Shown here piece after piece: positions 46,055-57,097 of a DNA stretch of 64,000 nucleotides. Made by a program: the position numbers and the translations under genes. Position 1 is the first letter of the stretch. Each line of letters begins with the position of its first letter. The DNA comes from Salvia splendens (lineage: Eukaryota; Streptophyta; Magnoliopsida; Lamiales; Lamiaceae), in assembly GCF_004379255.2 (NCBI RefSeq), contig NC_056040.1, forward strand, positions 25,184,120 through 25,248,119, read 5' to 3'. A model generated the notes under the pieces. That model did no database searches and had not been told where the DNA came from. It worked only from the letters and a program-made list of their open reading frames with translations.

Positions 46055-47038
46055 TGAAAATAACATACTTTATGTCGATTTTAAAAATACTCTTATTATG
46101 AAACTCGCATGAACAAAGTTAGTAAGCTTTAATTTATTTTAAAATAATACTCCTTGCGTCCGGTTCTAAGTGGATCAATTTTAATTTGACACAACATTTT
46201 ATGCAGTTCTGATACCGTGGATGAATGATGTCACAATGAGGATTAATGAAAGGTCTCACAAGTTGTGAGATGAAATTATTGACGCCAAAGTGAGTGTGAA
46301 ATTCGTTTGATAAGTCGAATAAACGCATCAATGAATTGAAAATTCAGGAGAGATAAAACTCATATTAATCTTCAAAGATTTACTTCCGAGTCCAATAGTG
46401 AAACCTTTCTATAGACAACAAAAATCCTAAACATAAGAAAAAATAAAACTTAAATGAAATAAATTAAGTGGAAACGCTAATTAACAGATGAAAAAAATAT
46501 CAAATCCAATTAATATTGGTCAATAACTTTCCATCCACGTATTCTAATTAACTAGAAAAATATACTACTATTAAATATCAAAACAACTTAATTCATGAGT
46601 TACTGATATTTTTTCCAGTTAATTTCATGTATGCATGAGTTACTGTTACTATATTGTGCACACAACTATGTAACATCAGTTGGTTCAGGGATAAAACCTC
46701 AAGACTTGAAGCCGAATCAGTATTGATTATGTGAATATTTGTACTGTCATTTGGATTCATGATTTAACAAATTAACATAAATTTAAAAGATTAAGTGGCA
46801 TTTAAATTATCGTTTAAAATAAAATAATCAAACAAAAAAAATTATACACAAAATTATAAGCATAAACTTTATTACTACCTATTTCAGTATATATATTAAA
46901 GTTTACAAACAAATTTAATATAGATATCAGTTTTGAAATTAACCTAATTCAGTTATCTATTACTATAACTTTTAATCACATGCGATTTTAAGACATAGCA
47001 AGTATATGATTTTTGTAAAAGCTTGTTGTAAAAGCTTG
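46055..47038. other. AT-rich intergenic region
   Basis: No gene or clear repeat apart from a weak MITE-like start near 46,149 (ACTCCTTGCGTCC). Confidence 0.5.
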
Positions 47039-47041
47039 TAA

Positions 47042-48802
47042 GAGCATCTGCATCGTTGCTCTTAGCTAAGAGCAGGCGCTGTGCCGACGGCGCGACAAGT
47101 ACCCTGCTCGCTGCTATGCTCTTAGCATTAAGCACCGATGTGCCGAAGAGCAGGGCGACGTGGAGTGTATTGATTGGCCAACGGCAAAGCCATTGGCTAT
47201 TTTCTTTTTTTTTGAAAAATATAAAAAAATCAGTTTAAAAAAAAAATATTTTCCCACTTCCCAATAAAATATATTCATTTTTCTCCACTTTTAATTTATT
47301 TTTCATTATTTTTACCCCGAAATTCACATTTTCATCTATAAATACTCCCATTTCAACACAAATCTTTTTACACCACACTACACTAAACAATTATCTCATC
47401 TATACTTCTCTCTAAATTCTCACTCTTTCACTCTTGCAAAAATGTCTGGCTCCGGCGATCACCCCCTGATTCCTGCGGATGGAACCACGAATGGTTCGGC
47501 TCATCATCATTCCCTTCACCGGATATGAATTTCTCGCCCCCTCCTCTAACCCAAGGTTCGCAAATTCCGGGTGGCTACCGGCCTTACCCGGTGGACGAGC
47601 AAGATGCCCCCTCGGGGCAATACGGGTGGGCACTCGAACAAGGCTCGGGAGGGAGCGCCTCGACGCTACCGTTGTCCTAAATTCCGGCAGTCGCGACGCT
47701 CGTGGTGTCCGTGTCCGTACTCATGGAAGTACCGGTGACCCAACACCTGCACCCTGTACACTCCGCCTGAGATGGATAAGATATTCGATGCCTATTTGAA
47801 AATCTCTGAAGATGCGGAGGTAGGCACGAACCAAAGCGAGGACTGATTTTGGTTCCGCGTCTCTCGCCGGTATAATGCCAACCGACCGACTGGAACCATC
47901 GAGCTAATGATTTAGTGTGGTGCGCAATGCCATCGGAAGAGCCAACGAAGAAATCCAAAAGTTCCAGGGGTATTACCTCCAGGAACAACAGTCGGCAGGG
48001 AGCGGCACGAGCGAGATCGACATCATCACGACCGCCATGTCGACATACCAATCAATGCAGTTCAAACCATTCAAGTATCTCAACATTTGGCAGATGGTGC
48101 GTCATCATCCGAAGTATAAGGGTGGCGTCCGATCCTCCTCCAGCTCCTCCAGCAAATGGTCGAGGTCTCTATCCGACGCCGGCGAGGACAAGGTGGCAAG
48201 CCAGCTTGCCGGAGCTCACTTTGATAGCCCCGACGCCGGCCCGAGTGGTTCCCAACGCCATCGTGCCGTGACCCCAGCAGCACCGCCGACTCCCACTCCC
48301 GTTCCCTTTGTGCCGCCTCCACCCCCACCAACTCGTTGTGGGCCATTTTGGCTCAAGCCAATATGGCCGATACGTCTCGGATGAAACCCGATCAACTTGA
48401 TTCATATATTGCAATTATACGAGCTCTCAGACAACAATTGGGGATACCACCATCTGACTAGTCTTCTTTAAATTTCCACGGATGTATTTTTTAGGATTTA
48501 ATTATGTAATTTTTAATTTGTAGGATTTTGATTATGTAATTTTTAATTTTTAAGATTTTAAGTATGTAATTTGAATTTTTTTTGTAATTTGTAATAGTAG
48601 TTCGGGTATTTTTAATGCATTTTAATATTGTGAAAATATTTTTAGTAATTGAAGTATTTAAATTAAATAATAGAATGGTGGGACCACTGAGCATGCTCTT
48701 GCGGAAAAGCACGAATGTGAGTGTTGTGCTCTTGTGGAAGCACATGAAGTAAAAATGAATAAAAATAGATCCGGGCCCACATCCATGCTCTCGTGGATGC
48801 TC
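47042..48802 (+). mobile_element. PIF/Harbinger-type element carrying ORF1 only (copy 3)
   Basis: Left end GAGCATCTGCATCGTTGCTC preceded by TAA; right end …CTCTCGTGGATGCTC followed by TGA. Same family, length and layout as the copy at 11,324-13,132 but in the opposite orientation. Flanking triplets differ by one base, so the target duplication is no longer perfect. Confidence 0.75.
47442..48460 (+). pseudogene. Harbinger ORF1 (Myb/SANT-like), decayed copy 3
   Basis: Starts MSGSGDHPLIPADGTTNGSA: a frameshift follows within ten codons of the shared MSGSGDHPSD start. Later segments (YSPPEMDKIFDAYLKISEDA-like, RNAIGRANEEIQKFQGYYLQ, ITTAMSTYQSM) appear in several frames, and there is a stop near 47,845. 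It is the most degraded of the three in its 5' half, but keeps the C-terminal Pro-rich end. Confidence 0.72.
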
Positions 48803-48954
48803 TGACAGTGAGACATCATAATTTCGTTTATCGACGATAGTATTGTAAAGTTGTTTAATAGTTGAACATTCTCGACATGATTAAAAATTGAGGTCGAAGT
48901 TGTTGTTGGCATGCACACGGTTCGAAAAAATATTTTTTGCGGAGAGCTTACTTC

Positions 48955-50205
48955 TTCATTCATCCAACACTGAAAGCGGACTCGACGGCGACAGTGGAAG
49001 CCGGAACCGAAAAAATCTCCTTGGCCATTGACGCAAATATGGGAAAATCTTTCTCGTTGTTCCCCACCAACCGAGGACGTCGATTTGGGCGGGAGGAGTA
49101 GGACCTTCATCACCAAAGGAAAAGAGTGAATCGAAATATAAATCTAACTCACTTACCATACCTGAGGACGACCTTCCGCCGGTGCTGTAGCTGTATAGGT
49201 CGGCTAATTGGGATTGCGCGTCGGGGTCATCATAATCGGTTTGAAATGCGAAGCCAAAGTTATGTTGTTGAGGAGGGGTAGGTCTTCTGACTTGGTGGGT
49301 ACTGTTATACTTGGTTTCATATTCGGTGTAGAGAGCACGCAAGTTAAACTCGAAGGTTTGTTGGATAATTGACCGGTCCGGGAGGTTTATTTGAAATATT
49401 TCGGTTAGGTTTACTCCCCATTGGTCATTGGTACCCGCTTGGAATGTATGAAGTGGAACAAAATCAATAGAACTCAAATTGTTATAATAAAAATCTAAAA
49501 TCCTGGAGGTACCGGCTAATTTCCATTTTGGATCCAACTATTGTCCACAAAGTAAACCGTAATGCCCATGTATGAATGTCTATTAAAACAATCAGTCCAT
49601 ACATCTGAGCAAATGTTCACTTTGTATCCCAAGTTGAGTAAATAACGTCATAATTCAACTTTTTTCTCCAAACATTGTCGAACGGTAGATCGTTGAACGG
49701 TCATTCGACCTACTCTTTTGACAGCTACGTTCAAACCACTTTGCATAGTAACCTCAAATTTTTTGTCATCATAAACATTAAAAGGAAAATGCTTCATTGC
49801 AGCCCATCTAGTCACAACGTCAGCAAAATTTTTAGGATCATATTTAAAAAGAGGCGTACTTGACGAACCTGAGCCACCGGGTTGGAAGTTTAGTTGGGTT
49901 TGGGTAGAGGCAGTGCCACATTCTATCGGATGCTTTGTCACCAAATGACGACGGAGGGTGCCATATCCCCCACCACTCGCAAATATGTAGACTTTATCAC
50001 AATAGTCACAATATGTCTGAAACGCCGATGTCTCTTCTTGAGAGAGCGGATCACTAGGACTTGGAATTACCACCGGGACCTTCTTATAGTGTTTAACAAA
50101 AATATCAGATTTCAATGTTTTTTTAGTGGGTGGAGGGGGAGACATGTCCTCATGTCTAAGTTGTTGTATTGTGCGTTGATAACTTGACATGTTAATTTTC
50201 ATTTT
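48955..50205 (-). pseudogene. hAT transposase, internally deleted relative of the 21.6-26.4 kb element
   Basis: The 5' part (50,202-49,545) has the BED finger (CDYCDKVYIFASGGGYGTLR then H-x4-H), VRQCLEKKVEL and NICSDVWTDCFNRHSYMGIT. At about 49,540, after VDNSW, it jumps to DPKWKLAGTSRILDFYYNN, skipping roughly 300 codons of the catalytic core that the 22,970-25,555 transposase has. The C-terminal dimerisation region (IDVLGWWGTTRKIF) then frameshifts and ends near 48,955. It cannot encode an active enzyme but keeps a DNA-binding domain. Terminal repeats were not found. Confidence 0.85.
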
Positions 50206-50925
50206 TATAACAAATTATAAAAGAAGTTACTCCAACCAAAAAAACAAGTTGTGATATGGGCATTACGGGAATAAAAAAAGATGATGCATATACTCGCATA
50301 ATCCGAAGAACATTGGAATTTTATTACTACATTACATACTCCATTTGACACACTAATTTATTTTAAAAAACCAGTAAATTTTGACATACATTTTTTACTG
50401 GTAGGTAGTATACTTAATATTTACCTTTGTCTCTGTTAACTTTTTATTTTTAGATTATTATAGTTTTTGTTCCAACTTTGTACAAATTTTAAAAATATAT
50501 CGCTATTTTTATAAAAAGGATAATTGTCTCTAAACGAATGATATTGGAGACAATTCTGTTACGTCATCTTTCAAATGAATGATAAATTATAAAATTTCAG
50601 TTTTCTAGAATTTCCCATGAAGTTAAAATTCCAACTCCCTTGTCAATGTGAAAAATGATGTGATAACCAAAGGGTCACTGTTAAGAGCAAACTATGTGAT
50701 CTAATACTATTACTCTCTCGAATGTATTCATTTTTGGATCGTTCATTAATAATTGAAAAATTCAACACACATAATTTTTCTTACTTTAAATATCCAACTT
50801 TATTCTCTCGTATTTTATTTTCGTATAACTTATCTACTTTGATCTCTCATACTCCCTCTGTCCCAAAAAAATAAGGACATTCAGGATAACATGAGAATTA
50901 ATGCACATGAGAATTAATGCATATA
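50206..50925. other. AT-rich intergenic region
   Basis: No gene seen. Degenerate MITE-type starts (ACTCTCTCGAATGTATTCAT, ACTCCCTCTGTCCC) occur near 50,710 and 50,850. Confidence 0.45.
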
Positions 50926-51171
50926 CTTCCTCTGCCATTAGGAGTCTCATTTCTTAGCAGCACGGGTTTTGAGAAATGTTAAGAAAAGTGGGTGGAAAAG
51001 AGTTAGTGGAATAGGAGTCTCACTTGTATATATTAGTTTAAATGAAATGTGGATGGAATGAGTTAGTGGAAGGTGAGGCCCTATTACCATTTATGGTAAA
51101 AGTGAACCGGGACTTCTATTAGCGGAGGACTAAAATGGCAAAACAAGACTCCTATTCGCGGACGGAATGAG
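50926..51171. mobile_element. Stowaway-like MITE
   Basis: CTTCCTCTGCCATTAGGAGT … ACTCCTATTCGCGGACGGAA then TGAG, with TA on both sides. The interior repeats the GGAGTCTCA motif. Confidence 0.75.
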
Positions 51172-51409
51172 TAGTTGGTAAAGTAAGAGAGATAAAAAGA
51201 ATGGTAGTTAAACTAGTGTTAGTGGATAGTGAGACCCACTTTTTTATTACCATTTAATGGTGGACCCTTGTGTTATAAGTTGTAAATAAATTGATGTATA
51301 TAAGTAATGTGTTTGTGAGAACTTTCTATAAATAGAAATGTGATATTTTTATGGGATGGGGGAGTTTTTCATTTCAACTCTACTTAACTCACTAAATATT
51401 ACTACCTCA

Positions 51410-51680
51410 TTTCAGGACTCGGCCCTACCCGCAACAACACATTGAACCGGATCGAGCGGACATGGGATTGAGCCACCTGGACTGGGTGTCCCCTCTGGAC
51501 TCCTTCCCCGAATCTTGTTCTCATCTCTTCCTCGACAAACAGCTTCTAGCTGAGTACGGATAGGCTCTCGAGCTTCTCGCTTGTCATTGATCATGTAGCT
51601 TTCAAAGTGTCTTCAACGAACTCGGATTCACTTGCTTCTCGGACCTGGCTGCAATGATCGTACCATTTTGCCTTTAAGTG
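51410..51680 (+). other. GC-richer, coding-like fragment of unknown origin
   Basis: Plus-strand frame from 51462 reads MGLSHLDWVSPLDSFPESCS … LDKQLLAEYG then stops; another frame continues FQSVFNELGFTCFSDLAAMI. Composition differs sharply from the AT-rich flanks, suggesting a captured or decayed exon. I do not recognise the family. Confidence 0.3.
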
Positions 51681-51725
51681 AATAGCAATAAATACTCATT
51701 TCACTGTTAGATCTATTCAATGTTA

Positions 51726-51962
51726 CACCCCTCCGTCCTAAGATAAGCGAGACGCTTCTTTTTCACACTTGCTTTGGAAAAATAATATAAAATAATTAGA
51801 ATGGAGAAAAATTAAAGTATGAGAGAGAATAATATAAAGAAGACTCTTCTCTACATTATTCTCTTTCTTACTTTAATTTTCTCTCCTTTAACTATTTTAG
51901 TATTATTTTTCCAAAAATGAGTGCGAAAAAGAAACATCTCGCTTATCTTGAGACAAATGGAG
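51726..51962. mobile_element. Stowaway-type MITE (long hairpin)
   Basis: CACCCCTCCGTCCTAAGATA … TATCTTGAGACAAATGGAG flanked by TA; the two halves are complementary for most of their length. Confidence 0.85.
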
Positions 51963-54110
51963 TACTACACTAGTGGTCGCCACGCGCTTCCCTGCGGTCG
52001 CTGGGCGTTCATACACAACTTTCCCGGAGCGGGCCGCTACTGACTTAGCAGTCGTTGTGCGCCAGCGGTGCTGCAGCGGACCGCTGGACATGCAGAACAA
52101 CTCCAAATTTCTAACTTCGCGTTTTGACTCATATTTAGGCTCAATTATGCACATTTCTCACAAAACATGTCAAAATACCAAAATAGATAAAATATGCAAA
52201 TAATGAACATGTAATGCAACTTTGACAATCAAAACGGACCAAATAATGGCCTTAAAACCATGCAAAATCCGAGCGTATCAATGATGCATATTGGCCGAAC
52301 ACCATGAAGTCGAAGTGGATGATAAAGTTGAGCTGAAATATCCTAACGACAGAATTGTCAAGTCAAAGAAGGAACAACCCTAGGGATTTGTGTCATACCG
52401 CCCTACACATAGAAGAATCATCATGAAGAAAAGAGAGTTGTCACCCCACCATTTTTCTATTCTCACTCCAATTCACAACCTTCGGTGACCAACCGAAGGA
52501 AAAATCCAGCCATGCCATTTCCATTCCAACCAACATAGCCAGCCAAACAGCAGTTCCATCGGTCAGAAGAAGAACCCCTTTGTTTATTAGTTTTCGTTTT
52601 CCATTTCTAGATTAATTTTCTCGTTTTAGTTTAGCTTTCCAGTTCTCGTAGCTAAGACTTGAAGTTGATCTTATTCCATGTTTGAATCGTGTTTTCTTGT
52701 CTTTGCAATCGTGAATCTTGTTCGATTTGAGTTATGAAGGTTTGTTGGGTTTGTATTGCGTTAATCTTAGCTTAGATCTAGTTTTTTGTTTCGCTTACTC
52801 TTAGCTTTACAATCTTTTTCTAATTCTACTTATTTAGTTGTTTGGTTTGGTTTGTATTCAAGTATATCTAATTCTAGTTATTTAGTTGTTTAGTTTGGTT
52901 TGTAATTGTATTCAAGTAGATCTACTATTTTCTTACGTGTCGTCATGTTTTCCTCGGTGTAGTTGCATGATTCCTATCAATTCTATTTAGTAAACCCTTT
53001 CAAGTTGGTCAGTTTGTTTAAATCTAGGTGAATCTGGTTCCGTTATATTTTTTATTTAGATCCTGTATTTTTATGTTTTCGAGCTTTAAGATTTAGCCAT
53101 GGAAGTTGTTCGATCTTATTAAGTTTAGCTTGGTAAAGAAGAAAATGTCCAAATCAAACCCAGGACCAAAAATATGCTTTATGCTTATAGTTCTTGTTAC
53201 TTTTCAGCTTTTCTGCGATAGGTCGTTAGTTAGGGTTAGTGGTCCCCTGTTGCTTTTACCTTTTGTCTAGTCTAGTTTTACTAAGTTTCACTCTGCCGCT
53301 TTTCATTTCAAGTGCATAAATAGTTAATGTTTGTTTATTTTGGCACATCACTTGAAGTTATGGTCTAGTTTAAGTCACACCCGACCTCCTGGTTAGTTTA
53401 GATTTAGCGTCTATTTCCATTTCAGTTTACTTAGGTTAGTCTTAACCCCATATAGCGTGGCAGCGAACTAATCCAGTCAAGATGTCATAGCATTTATACA
53501 CGTCCTCTCCATCTCTGTGAGATTGATCTTTACTCTGGTATACTGGCCGGTAGAAGTGGGTTGAAGTTTTGATACCAAGTTTAGGCTCAAAATCAACGAC
53601 AAGACTGGGTCAAGGTACCCTCCTAGCCAAATTAACGCACCACACGTGCACACATATGAACACGTACACAACCCTGAACCTATGACATTGGCAGAAGGAA
53701 GTTTATACATTTACCTGGATTGTTATGTCTTTGGAGAGTGATCCTTACTTCAGATAAAATGAGCGCACACTAGATCCTTTAGCATTAGTCATCGAAAATT
53801 TGTTTGATTTTCTAATACAATTGGTGATTTTCTCATACATCGCGCCTGCCACAGTCCGTTCCTCTCCATATCTCTTTCTCAATTGCGATCACTATATTTA
53901 TAAATTGGACTAACAGGGTTGCCCCAGCCTTACTCCGTTTAATACATTCGCTGATTTCTTAATCTATGTAGTTAATTCTTTTCAATTGCTGTATGGATTC
54001 CCGTTTTCCGGTGTAAACGATGTATTTTCTTAGGGAATATTTCTATGTATGTATGTTTTTCCGATGCAGCAAAACTAAGCTGGAGTTTCCATAGGGAATA
54101 CAATTACATG
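51963..54110. other. Unassigned intergenic region
   Basis: A GC-rich patch at 51,970-52,100 leads into sequence ending near CCGAGCGTATCA (52,268), a style seen in dispersed plant repeats. 52,600-53,100 has near-repeated CTAATTCTA(C/G)TTATTTAGTTG segments (about 52,831 and 52,868). No gene recognised. Confidence 0.4.
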
Positions 54111-54114
54111 TATT

Positions 54115-54356
54115 TATAGGAGTGGGTTGAAGCTGGGCTGGGCTGGGCCTGGGCTCGGGCTGGGCTAGGCTGGGCTGCTAGCGGGCCTGGTCCTGGGCCG
54201 GTCCTGGGTTTACAAATAGGCCCAAATAGAGCCCGTTACACTCAACAAGCCCAGCCCGAGCCCGTTCCATTTCTCTAACGAGCCGGGCCTGGGCCGGCCC
54301 ATACCGGGCCTGGGCCGAGCTGGGCTGGGCCAGCCCGGCCCAGTTGACAACTCTAA
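54115..54356. mobile_element. Small non-autonomous hAT-like element, GGGCTGGGCT-rich
   Basis: The right end, inverted, reads TAGAGTTGTCAACTGGGCC; the left end TAGGAGTGGGTTGAAGCTGG is a degraded counterpart. The interior is dense in GGGCTGGG/GGGCCTGGGC on both strands, in the manner of subterminal hAT repeats. It abuts a copia RT fragment. Confidence 0.55.
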
Positions 54357-54540
54357 CTATATTCATGTCTAGAATTTCCCGCGCGTTCCGTAAATCTTTA
54401 ATGCCAGAAATATCATAAAGACAATTATGAATATGTTTACTAGATTTATTACAAGGATCCATTATAAACATGTCATCCACATAGAAAAATAGAAGACATA
54501 ATACGAAGACGGATCCTGAAAATACAAGAGTCAAAACTAT
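54357..54540 (-). pseudogene. Ty1/copia reverse transcriptase fragment
   Basis: Reads LLFFYVDDMFIMDPCNKSSK … ISGIKDLRNAREILDMNI, the YVDD catalytic box and the following KDLG-A-ILG-like block of copia RT. The reading ends where the GGGCTGGG-rich element begins, so the two are juxtaposed by insertion. Confidence 0.82.
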
Positions 54541-54675
54541 TTCTTATGTACGGATGTACCCTAGTTTTTCCATGAATTGATCTAAATTTATCTTCCATAA
54601 GACTAGATGACTGATTTAATCAATATAAAAATTTGGGATCTATAAATACCACATCTTTACTTATTTTATTATTAG

Positions 54676-55735
54676 GGTACATATTGCAAAATGGAATTGG
54701 ACGAGCAAGAATATATTCCTCTCAAACAGATATTGTGGCTGCATTCGAAGGAAGTGGCATTAATTTGACCATAACCATAAACAAGATTTCTTTGGTAAAA
54801 ACCAAGGAACTGGCAACGGTGTGGATCCAGAAAAATGAATTCTATTTCAGTCATTGCAACGTAAGTAAGGTAGGTAGGTAGGTTGGTTGGTTGGTACTTA
54901 ATTATAAATTACTACTAATAGGGTCGGGAGTAATGTAATGTAATGTATTTGGATGATGTAGGTCCATCTACTTTGTAGGGTATGCGTTTATGACTGGGAT
55001 ATGATCACGACTTTGGCGTCATTGAGCGAGGCATTGAACTCACAGCGTGTGCTGCAGGACGTTCTGAATGAGCATGGGTTCAGGCACGAGAAGGTAAACC
55101 TCCCACACCTTGAGGTCGAATTGTTACCCAACGTCACAAAGCCATCTGACATCATCAAGCCATACATAGGAGGAGAGACTTATACAATGATAGTGAATTT
55201 AGTCTTCTATTATATTTATATATTTAGTTTCAATTGCCAACGCTTCGAATGCAGAGCACTTTTACAAGCACTCCCTGACTTGGGCAGCTAGCAACAGGGG
55301 CACCCCAAAGCAGCCTGGCCACCCCATCAATGTTAATGTGCACAACCTGGCCGACGAAAACAAAGTTCAATCCTTCCCTTTCACGCGCCACTGGGGCATC
55401 TACCACTCCAACGGCCAAGATCGATCTCTCAGGGCAGGGGCGGGACATCTACCCCACTACCGTCCGAGGGATTATGCGCATGCCCAGCCGCTGGTGTGCC
55501 TTCAATGGAGATCGCCGTGACATGGAAAAGCTCGACTGGGCCTGCAAAAAGAGCGACTGCACCACCACCTCACCTTAGAATGCTTTCAATATGTATTTCC
55601 AGTTCCAGTTCCAGGATGAGAAGTCATGTGATTTCGAGGGCCTGGGCCATGTCGTCGTCAACGATCCCTCAACAGACGTCTGCGTCTTCCATGTCAAAGG
55701 CCAGCAGGTCAACTTTTTGCCCAACAACTCTAGAC
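54676..55735 (+). pseudogene. Glucan endo-1,3-beta-glucosidase-like (GH17 + X8/CBM43) pseudogene
   Basis: After an acceptor-like ATTATTAG the plus strand reads YILQNGIGRARIYSSQTDIV then AAFEGSGINLTITI, resembling the N-terminal GH17 barrel. Around 55,250-55,450 it reads EHFYKHSLTWAASNRGTPKQ … NVNVHNLADENK, the late GH17 block. Around 55,485-55,680 is an X8-like part (RWCAFNGDRRDMEKLDWACK … DEKSCDFEGLGHVVVNDPS) in yet other frames. A stop lies at 55,577 and frames change several times. The GH17 catalytic glutamates are not recognisable. Intact relatives are GPI-anchored or secreted callose-binding hydrolases. No start exon or signal peptide was found. Confidence 0.55.
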
Positions 55736-55836
55736 ATGCCTTCCCTCCTTCCACTGCCGCCTTCTTCCTTACAATCCTCTTTTTTTTTCCTATCATATTT
55801 TTTATTTAACTACCTAGGACATTTTTTTGTATAATA

Positions 55837-56015
55837 CTCCCTCCGTCCCGGGCTACTCGCACATTTACTTTTCGGTACGGAGATAAAGGAATGAGTGTAT
55901 AGCAAAGTCAACAATTGCGGCTGTAGGTGATAATTTTTACTAAAAATGGAAAGAGTGCAAATAACTTGGGACGCCCAGAAAGGAAAATAGTGCAAGTAAC
56001 ACGGGTCAGAGGGAG
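55837..56015. mobile_element. Stowaway-type MITE
   Basis: CTCCCTCCGTCCCGGGCTAC … GTAACACGGGTCAGAGGGAG flanked by TA; its arms share the GTGCAAGTAA/CTACTCGCAC motif. Confidence 0.85.
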
Positions 56016-56930
56016 TATAAACTAGGTGATTAGACCATACTATTTTCTCTTTTATTTTGTAACATAGCGAGGCCGCAGCTATAAATAAATTAAAAGAAAT
56101 CAAATATTACTCCCTTGTTCCCTCAGTATGTAGCTGAGATGCTTCTTTTATTAAAAAAAGAGTGTTTAGTTAGTTGGTTGGAGTGAAAATAAAGTACTAA
56201 AATTAGATAAATAAAAAAGAACAAAGTATAAAAGATAATGAAATAAATGTTAATTGAAGATGAGAGTAAAATAGAAGACAGAACAATGTAATAGTGATTA
56301 AAGGTGTTGTTTTTTTATCAAAGAAAGAAAATGAGCCAACTATAAAAGAAATTCGAAAAGGTGAAATACGACTAAACTATATTGAGTCGCACCTTGAGCA
56401 ATACAGTAAACACGATGTCGCAATAAATCAGTCACAGAATGCCCTTCCCATAAACAGGCAACACCATATATCTTATTAGTAATTCTCTAAGTTGCATTTT
56501 AGAGTATTGAGATTTACCTCTCGTCTCTTGTATTTCTTTACCACATTCAATATTTTATATATCTTGTAATTAAATATTTACTTGTTTAACAAATAATTTT
56601 ATAATACTTAATAAATATCAGCAGAGCAATTTTTACTTTACATAATCTACGTTTTCGACTAGTACACGTACCCGGCAACCCCCATTATCATTGAAAAATA
56701 AATTGCAATTCCCTCGATCATTAAAAATATGAAGTTATCATTTACTTCTCCTCTTTCGAAATCTTTTCAATTCCTTCAATAAATATGTGAAGTGTATATT
56801 CAATTTAAACCTTTTCACTTCCATTTCTCTCATTTATTATAAAAATAAAAATAAACATATTTCATCACCAACTTTATTAAAATATTTATAATATTAATTT
56901 TACCAAAACTTAAATTTTATATATGTATAG
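56016..56930. other. AT-rich intergenic region
   Basis: Another degenerate MITE start at about 56,111 (CTCCCTTGTTCCCTCAGTAT); no gene seen. Confidence 0.45.
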
Positions 56931-56932
56931 AT

Positions 56933-57096
56933 GGGGTGTGTTATATTGCTAACTTTTTAAGATGCTAACTCATCAATGTAGTGTATTTTAAAATGTCAAC
57001 ACGATGACATTAAAATATCAACCCATAATGTCAACAAAATTATGTGTTGACATATTAATGTCATCGTATTGACATTTTTAATACACTGCGTTGATG
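56933..57096. mobile_element. MITE-like foldback, interrupted by a copia element
   Basis: Starts GGGGTGTGTTATATTGCTAA, like the element at 3410. Arms 56971-57022 and 57046-57096 are complementary over ~50 bp (CATCAATGTAGTGTATTTTA … ATACACTGCGTTGATG). The copia LTR begins one base later, so copia landed at its edge. Confidence 0.6.
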
Positions 57097-57097
57097 G

